This document shows, in pieces, positions 15,801 through 24,800 of a DNA stretch of 64,000 nt (positions within the stretch are counted from its first letter, which is position 1; each line of letters begins with the position of its first letter). The stretch is from assembly GCF_000367945.1 (NCBI RefSeq), contig NZ_KB849179.1:1947380-2011379 (forward strand), written 5' to 3'. This stretch comes from Acinetobacter proteolyticus. GTDB lineage: Bacteria; Pseudomonadota; Gammaproteobacteria; Pseudomonadales; Moraxellaceae. The notes beneath the pieces were generated by a model. The model searched no databases. It saw only the letters and a program-made list of their open reading frames with translations, and was not told the DNA's origin. The position numbers were made by a program, and so were the translations under genes.

Positions 15801-18800
15801 ATCTGTCGCAGTTAAGAGGTCAAAGAGTATTGTCGATTTTTTATCTATTTTTAGATCATAGGTAACTTCTTGGCTGGCTGCATTTAAAATTCCAGATTTT
15901 TTGTCATTTAAATGAAGCTGAGGAATATTTCTTAAATCAATACTATCAACTTGGAACGAAACCGAACCAGAGTATTGATAATATTCTGAATTATATCCAT
16001 TCGATGTATCATCAAAAACAATATAATAATATCCACTATGTTTCAGACTAATCAATAAACCATCTTGTGATGAACTCAAATTATTTTCAGTAACAGCTTG
16101 ACCAAATTCATTCACAATCCTATAAGGAGGAACAGTACCTGATACTTGTCCTAAACTATTGAACTGTATGGTTTGGCCAGTTTCTGCATAGAACTTGTAT
16201 ACACGATTGGCTGTTGCATTTTTTGAATAGTTTAAAGTTACAGATTGACCTTGCTGAATTACTGTCGCCTGAGCAAACAAGTTCATCCATTTAAATTGGA
16301 AATTTTCTGCATACGATGCATTATTGACGATGTATTTATATACACCAGCTTTTAAATAATAAGCAACGTTAAAACCAGTCCCAACAACTCTTGATTGCGT
16401 ATCCAAAACAGAAACGTTGTAATTATAAGAAGAATTATAAGTCGACTGGATACGATCTAAATAATATAAACCATCAGACTTTACTTCAAAATAAAATTCC
16501 TGAGATGAACCTGTATTGATAATTCCAGACCAATTTTCTGTAGAAGTCATACTTTCTGGTATATTAATTTCTTCAGAGAATTGTGTGATTGGACGAATCA
16601 ATCCGGACTGACGACTTAAAACAACAGTATTATTTCCTGTATAGGCATCCTTAACATTCTCACCCGTTAACGGGTTATAGCTATTATTTAGATTACCACT
16701 TAATCCAATATAATAAACACCTGTTGTAATCGCTTTATAATAATAACCATCTCCGCCATACGAAGTAGAATAAACTGCATTACCAGCAGAGTCGAAAATT
16801 CGTGTTAGGAAGTTACTATTGGTGTATGAGGAGATATTCAAATATTCTCCAGCAACCAACATAATTTGATATAAGTCAACGTCTTTAGTGGCATTAGGAC
16901 CATCGCCAATAGTAGTCGTAATTTTAAACTGCGTATCCGTTTTAAAACTCAACTCTTTAGCTGTAGCAAACGTATTGCCAACATCCGTGCTTTCAGTCAG
17001 ATTTCCTTTGCTGCGGTTCAGTGTAATATGCTGAGTACCAGCGGTGCTATTTTTAAGTTCAAGATAATAAATACCTGTTAAAGTTGCATTATGCTGTATG
17101 GAACCTGCTGCTCCTTTAACGACTTCGTTTCCTGATGAATCTAGCAGACGGATTTGTCCTGCTTGAGCCTCAGAAAGTATGGCATTAAAGCTATCTCCCT
17201 GATTTAGTATAAATCTGTAGAGATAAGGCTGATTGGTCACTGGTTGGAGCAGGTTTATTTCAGTTTGACCATTTTTCAGGAACAATTCTTGAGCAGTATT
17301 GAGGGTTTGGCCTACATTGCTATATGCACCTATGTGATCAATACGAGCATCAAATTGTAATGTCGCTGCCTGATCACTGTTGGAGTTTACACTGAGTGTG
17401 TAATGTCCAGCTGCAAGATAAATTCTGGCAAGCCCATTCGCAAATGTTAAGTTGTTATGACTAAAAATCTGACTATTATTTTGATTCCGTAAAGCCAGTG
17501 TAATACCCATGTCGCTAGAAGCAATGTTCTCTAGAACCAACCACCCCTCGCTTGCCATACTGAAAGTATATTCAGCCCGATCAGCAAGTTTTGACATAGA
17601 TACATTTGCCGTTTGACCCAATGGTAATACAGATACAGTATTTAACACAGGTACAACTTGTACGTTGAAAGCATTAACCGCACTTCCACTTGCTCTTCTA
17701 ATGATCAAATAAGCTTGATCGTTAGGTGCTATAAATGTATTACTGTTATTATAATCATTGCCTGAAATTAAAATCCGCCCATACGCATCTACAATCTGAT
17801 ACCAAAGCCCTGTACTGGTTGTAAAATCTAAACTATATTTTTGGTTTGGCTCTGTATTCAATTCAATAAAGGCCAAATTCTCACCAACTTTTAATTCAGA
17901 GCTAATATTTTCAACATGATTCACGACTGATGACTTTGCAATATAGTCAACTAACTTAAATGAATAAGTAGGTGTATCAGATCTATTACCACTAAATATA
18001 AAACGATAATTTCCTGCTGTTAAATATTGTACTGAATAGCTATTTGTATCAATTATTGTCCCATCTTCACGGATAATACTAAAATTAGTATTTCCTAATA
18101 CAGCATCTAGAATAAAAGCAGTTGGTTTATCCAATCTCAGTGTGTATGTATGCACATCTCCAGCTTTGACAATTTGACTAGAAACCTGATCACCAATATT
18201 AAGGGTTTGTTTAACGTCAACAGGTTGAGTGACTAAGACAGAAGTTGTTCTAGCTAAATTGGATGAATAACTCCAAATCAACAAGGTGTATTGACCTGAT
18301 TGTGTTAAAGTATATTTAAAAGCGTTATCCTGACTTCCAGATTGAGAAGAGGAAATTACTCTTTTTCCAGATGGATCATATAGCTCCCAAAGAACCTCAT
18401 GGTAATTAGCGCCAGTATTTCTTATATCAATGAGCCAAGTTTCGCCTGCCTGTCCATTCAAATTTTGTAGATTTGCTTTTTGGCCATACTCAGAATTCAA
18501 CGTTATTTTTTGATTCAGTTGAAGTTCATTGTTATTTGGTTTTAGTAAATCAAGAATCTGTAAATAGTATCCACTGCTACTTGATGAAGTATTAGTGAGT
18601 GTAATTTCATATTCACCAGACTCTAAAGAAAAATAGCCTCCTCCATTTAATGGAGTTTCATAAACATTCCCAGCCCCATCTTTTTTCTTAATTGAAAAAA
18701 AAATATTCGAATTATTCCCATTAACTTTGTACAAAGATTGATTTTCAATTTTTATCTTATACTTTTGCTGACTATTATAAGTATTTAAAATCCCACTAAC

Positions 18801-21800
18801 AAAATCACTTTCAGCAAGATTTAGATATTTAGCTTTATCTGTCAAAGTAAAACTTATACTTCCACCATAATCTGAATAAGAAGTAGGTCGAATCAAATAA
18901 TTACCTGTTTGGTTAACTTCAAAACCAACACCATAATTATAATAACTTGGCTCAATTGTTTTTATATAATTACCTTGTAAATCATATATAACAAATCCAC
19001 CATGCTGATAATTATTTCTACTCAAATCATAAAGTCGATCTTCACTCAAATAAATTTTCAAAAACTTGTCTGGTATTCCTTGATTATATGAAATCTGTGT
19101 CAATATATTTAAATTCAAGTCAATCGATTTGTTCACGGCAACCGTCTTAAAGCTAAATGGGTTGGCACGATCATTTGGTTGACTATCATTGACTACAGTT
19201 AAATAGTATGTATCTGCAATGAGAAGGTAATTATTATTATTAAGAATGACTTCTAAGCCCTTACTATTTACTAGCTTATAATTATTAATTGAACTATTTA
19301 ATGAGAGCTGCTCCAACTTCAGTGTAGTCATCTCATTGATTGTAAAAGTATAGCTTTTCTGCTGCTCAAGTCCCAAAAACTGATCATTTACAGTTTTATT
19401 AAGCTCAATTACTAGTGGTTGCGGGTTTTGCTTCTTGAGTAAATTAAGTTGATATTCAATTTGAGAGTTACTAGAATTTTCAATCAATAAAATATATTGG
19501 CTATTGGGACCCTGTGTAGTTAAAGCTTGATACAGCGTCGAAAGAGTACCATTTGAAAGTTTCTTTCCGTCCTGACTATAGAGTGTGTATCGTAAAGCAG
19601 ATAAATTTTGTCCACTAGTAATGACATGATGTAACCAATATTCAGTATCATTCTGATTGTTTAACGTTAAGTTAAAGAATTGATACCCCCCTTTAGCCGC
19701 TAAAGTTACAAGGGCAGTTTCATCAGCGATAATACTGGCAAGCTTTGACTGATTTTGAACGACAAACTCTAAATTTTTTCCAAATATTTTATTTTTGAAC
19801 TCAAGCTTATACTGGCCTGCTCTCAACCAGAATGCTTCTAAAGACTGCCCTGTTAAACTATTTAGTGTTCTAGGACTTCCCTCAAAAATAAAACCATCCG
19901 AACCTGTTATTTTTATATATTGATACGCCAACTGTTTGAAATCAAAACGGATAAAACCATCTTCTGTAGTTGAAAATTCATATGTTAACTGGTCACTTAG
20001 CGCATTCCCAGCAATTGAAACAAATTGGTCTAAATGAATCGTTTCGACTTCAGCAACTTGTTCTATATGCTCTTCTTTGGTAACTACAAATTCAATATTC
20101 TCTTGAACTTCAGAACCAATATTTTTTACTGAAATATAAAAGTAAGGTTGCGTATTTAATAATTTAATAATTTCGTTTTCATTAACATAATCTAGGAAAA
20201 GTCGTTCACCATTTTGCGTCCAGAAATTAAACTCAAGACCAAGATTCTCAGAAATTAAGCTTAACCAGAATTGATTATAGCTTTCAGTATAAACTGCAAA
20301 GTAGTCCTGATATACACGGAATAACCTAACCTCACCAGCAGCTAATTGGTCAATGACAGTATGCGTATTGGTTAATACATTCACAGCTTGTGCTGCCGGA
20401 ATAATATTAAATGCAACATGCATCGCTTGTGATGGTCGTAATACGAGTTTATAGGTTCCCGCTGATAAATGGAAAGCTAGCACAGCATTATTACTGTTAA
20501 ACTCCTCACTACGTGAAAGTACAGACTCTCTATTAGGGAAACCATTTTGTTGGCCAAGACCGATTAAATCCCATTGCAAATTTTCATCGATTGGCAATTC
20601 AAAGAAATACGTGCCTGACTTTTCTATATTTAAAATAATATTTTGCCCTTGATAATCATTTAACAAATCAAGTTCATAAGCAGTATTTTCATTTGCATTG
20701 ACTGACAAATGAATCTGCTTTGGTTGCTTTAAAATATTGAATAAAATTTCTGTCTGATTATTATTTTCAATAACTAGCCAATAATTTTTACCAAATTCAT
20801 TTAATGGAAGCCTCCACATAGCATAGTAATTTTCATAGACAAGCTCTCTACCATATTCATCGAATAATTTAAAAGTAAAATTACTAACTTCGCTACCATT
20901 TAGCTCTGGAATATCAATAAAATAATTAAAATCTGGATCAACAAGAAACTCATAAACTTGTGTATGTTCGCTTACTGCTATATTTTGGTTTTCTATAGAT
21001 ATTTTTTTCGGCGCTTCAACATCCGAAATATTAACTGTTAAATTACGACCACCTCCTAAATCAGTCGGACTACTTTCCATAGCAAAATTTGGCACATAAT
21101 TGTAATAAAACTGAATAACATAATTACCACTTTCTAATTTATAAAAATCCATATCAGTATATAAAGAGCGGCTTACAGGCAACCAACTTCCATTTACAAC
21201 TTGATAAATATTAGCAGCATAATTATTTAAACCATTGTAATTCAGGCTGTACCAACCATCATTTTCGACATTAAACTTAAAAGTAAAAAATTGTTGACTA
21301 TCATGCATATTAAAAACATTATCAACATTTAGACTGATTTTCTTGATATTATCTTCAACAATAAAGTTAAAATTTGTGATACTTTCAGTTGAAATATTTG
21401 TAATTGTTAAATATATAATCGTTTTTTGTTTTTTAGCATCTCCATAAATTTCAAAAAGCTTTACAGAATCACCAAAGTAATCAATAAATGAACCATCTTC
21501 CATCCACAAACTTACTTTTAAGTCATTATATTGACTCAAATTTCTAAAAAACAATTCATCTGTTTGATCTAGTGTAAGTTTATAGAATATTGTTCCACCC
21601 GCAGCCAATGAATCAACAACTGTTTCTTCTTGTTTATTAATTTCACTTTCAATTTTTAAAACTGGTAATATCTTAAATTCATAGCCAATTTCAACCAATT
21701 CCGGATTTACAATAATAAGATTATATATACCTTTCTTAAGGTAAACTTGGTTCACTAAATCATTATTTGTAATAAAAGATGCACCGACTATCCCCCAATA

Positions 21801-24800
21801 TAATCTTCCGTCATCCTTAAGATTGGTAATAAAATACATTCCATCCTGTTCAACATTTAAGGATATTTTTTCAAAATTCTCAGTAGTACTACTCACACCT
21901 GAAATAACCAGTTCTGATTCTCCAACTGAAGTCGAAGAAACCACTGGGATTTCTGGTAAAGTACTATCAACCTCCTCAAGGAGAATAGAGTTTTTTTGTT
22001 GTTCTCCCCAAAGGACTAAAACATAATTTTTATAATCATAATACCGATTGAATTCAGCAATATTCTCTATTTTTTCACCAAGACCGAGCTGACCACCAAA
22101 CACTTGAATTCCATTGCTTGTATACAATGTATATTGAATATTCCTTCCCGCTATCAGACTTAAGTTATAATCCTTAAAACTATCAACACTAAAAGTATAA
22201 ATTTTATATGCATCTGCATTTAAAAAATCAAGCTCAACATTACTGTTTAATTCTATTTTTTCAATATTATCATTGGTAACAATAGAAAATTTAAACCAAT
22301 TTACGTCACCTTCAAATTCAATATTATTTAAAAATCTAGATTCAGGTTTCTTGAAGTTAAGAACATAAGCTCCTTGCTCCAACCATAATGTTTTTAAACC
22401 AAATCCATCATTATGATTAAAGTATTCAGCATTACCATCAAATATAGAGCTAGATCCTTTACTTAGACTAAAACCCTCAAAATCACTCGAATCAAATTTA
22501 AAAGTAACCCAACCAGATTCAACCACTTGAAATACAAAATTAGATTTCTCTAAAACATGATCATATTCAAACTGCAAGTCCTCATTCAAATTTACAGTTC
22601 TATTTTTATTTTTTGTTTGAAAAACTAAATTTGACTTCTCTTCTGTAGCACCATTATTAACAACCACATAAACATAATTAAAATCCGAATCTAAACTAAA
22701 TATTTCATTCGGATTTAACCCACTATTTATCAAATCTCCATCTTCACCAAAGAGTGTCAAATTCAAATCAGGTGTTTCTTCTTTTAACTTAAAAAGAAAG
22801 TCTTTATAAAGATTTCCTGAAACTTTAAACCATTCACTCCCATTGGCTTTGATACTAGGTATAATTAGCTCACCATTAGACCCACCAATTTCTAAAATTT
22901 CTTTTTTCTGTTTTATTTCAATTTTAATTCTTGCATCACTATTAGATGATCCGTTAAGAATTAATCTATAAATCCCTTTCGCCAAATAAAATGATCTAGT
23001 TTCATTAAATGCTCTCCCTTCCAATTCAGACAAACGGCTTGGCATAGAAGGATTAGGCACAAACTCGTTTCCACCATTACTATCAACAAGCGTCCAATGT
23101 CCACCATTAAAAATCGAGGCATTAAAGAAATATAAACCGGCCTCATCGACAACCACTTCAACTTCTTTGTATTGATAAGAATGATCAAAGTTGTAATTAA
23201 AACTATTATCCTCACTTAGATTCAATGTTTTCTTACTTGAATTTAAAATAAAATTTAAATTAAAATCCACTTCATTTTTAGATTCAATTATTAAAAGATA
23301 ATCATCAATCAACTCTTTTCCAAAAAGATTAACTTTATTTATCTCCCCACCACCACGAACAATTTCAATCCCATCTAAACTTAATATTTTAAAATTAAAA
23401 TCCTGAGCACCACCATCAAACTTCAATGAATAATCATAAACATCACTCATATTAAAATGATAAACTTGAAAAAAATTATCCATATTTAAACTTAGATTTT
23501 TTAATACATTTTGATCTAAAATTGGATATTGACTTATATCATTAATTTTAAAATTAAATGGTGTATTTTCAAGCTTATTATTAAATTCTATAAAGTATTG
23601 ACCTGAAACAAGCCATTTAGCTTGTATTTTGTCAGCATCACCAGAAAATCCAGAGAAAATTTCGCCTTCTGGTCCAACTATTCTTACTGTTTCATAGATA
23701 TTGTTAATAAATTCAAAAGTAACTAGACCATCATGTTCAGCATTAAAGCTATATTTGATATCTCGTGGAAGTTGCTCAGCAGCCTCTAAGATCCCTTGAT
23801 TTAAATAAATTGGTTTAACAACAACAGTTGGTTGATTATGTTCTGTTCTTACATATTTAAATTTTATATCATGAATTGTATTGCTTATACCATTATTTAC
23901 TATTGATATATAAAGACTACTTTGCTTGTAATCCTGATATGCACTTAGATCATTACTTACATCACTGACAACAACTCCCCCATATTGATCCCAAATAGAA
24001 ATTTTTAGATTCGAATTATTTTTATCTACATTAAATAGATACTCATCTAAATATTTTGATTCGATCTTATAGAGAACCGCTTCATTTGGTTCTAGTTCAT
24101 TTATTAATATTTCCGAGCCCGAATCTAGATTTAAGATTGTATCTGTTGAAATAAAATCTAAATTAAATTTACCAATAGCATCATAATTTTCAACCGTAAG
24201 TTGATATAAACCTTCTGCCAAATAGATTGGTTTTAAAGCTCCTATATTTTCAGCACCATTAATATTAGATTCTATCGCTTCAATTCCGAGACCCTTAAGC
24301 GTCCAAGAAAAATCTCCAGAATTCACACCTGCTTTTATAAAATATGTACCAGCTTTTTTGACATTCAAATTGATATCATATGTTTGTAAGATACTGTTAA
24401 AATTGTATTCTTGCTCAACTGTTCCTAAAACATCAACTTCTTGTTTCACTATTTTAGTAAGTCCAACACTATATGAAAGCATATTTTTTTTAGTTTCTGG
24501 TGTGCTTATCCAGAGAAAATATTCTTGCTCCTTATTTATTCTCTGTTTTAGAACTCCTGACTGAGTGAAATTTTCTTCTAATATTAAATTACCTTGATTA
24601 TCAACTAAATATACTTTTGGTAAAGGCGTTGCTTTTTTAAAATCAATATATACATCTATTATTCCTTTACCCCCCCCTGTCCCAGCACTATTTTCCACCA
24701 ATGGATTATAATTACGATTACTATATGAACCAAAAGCTAAGTAATAATTTCCTTTCGTGTTAAAAGCATATGTTAATGGGGAGTCATCTGTTAAAGTTAA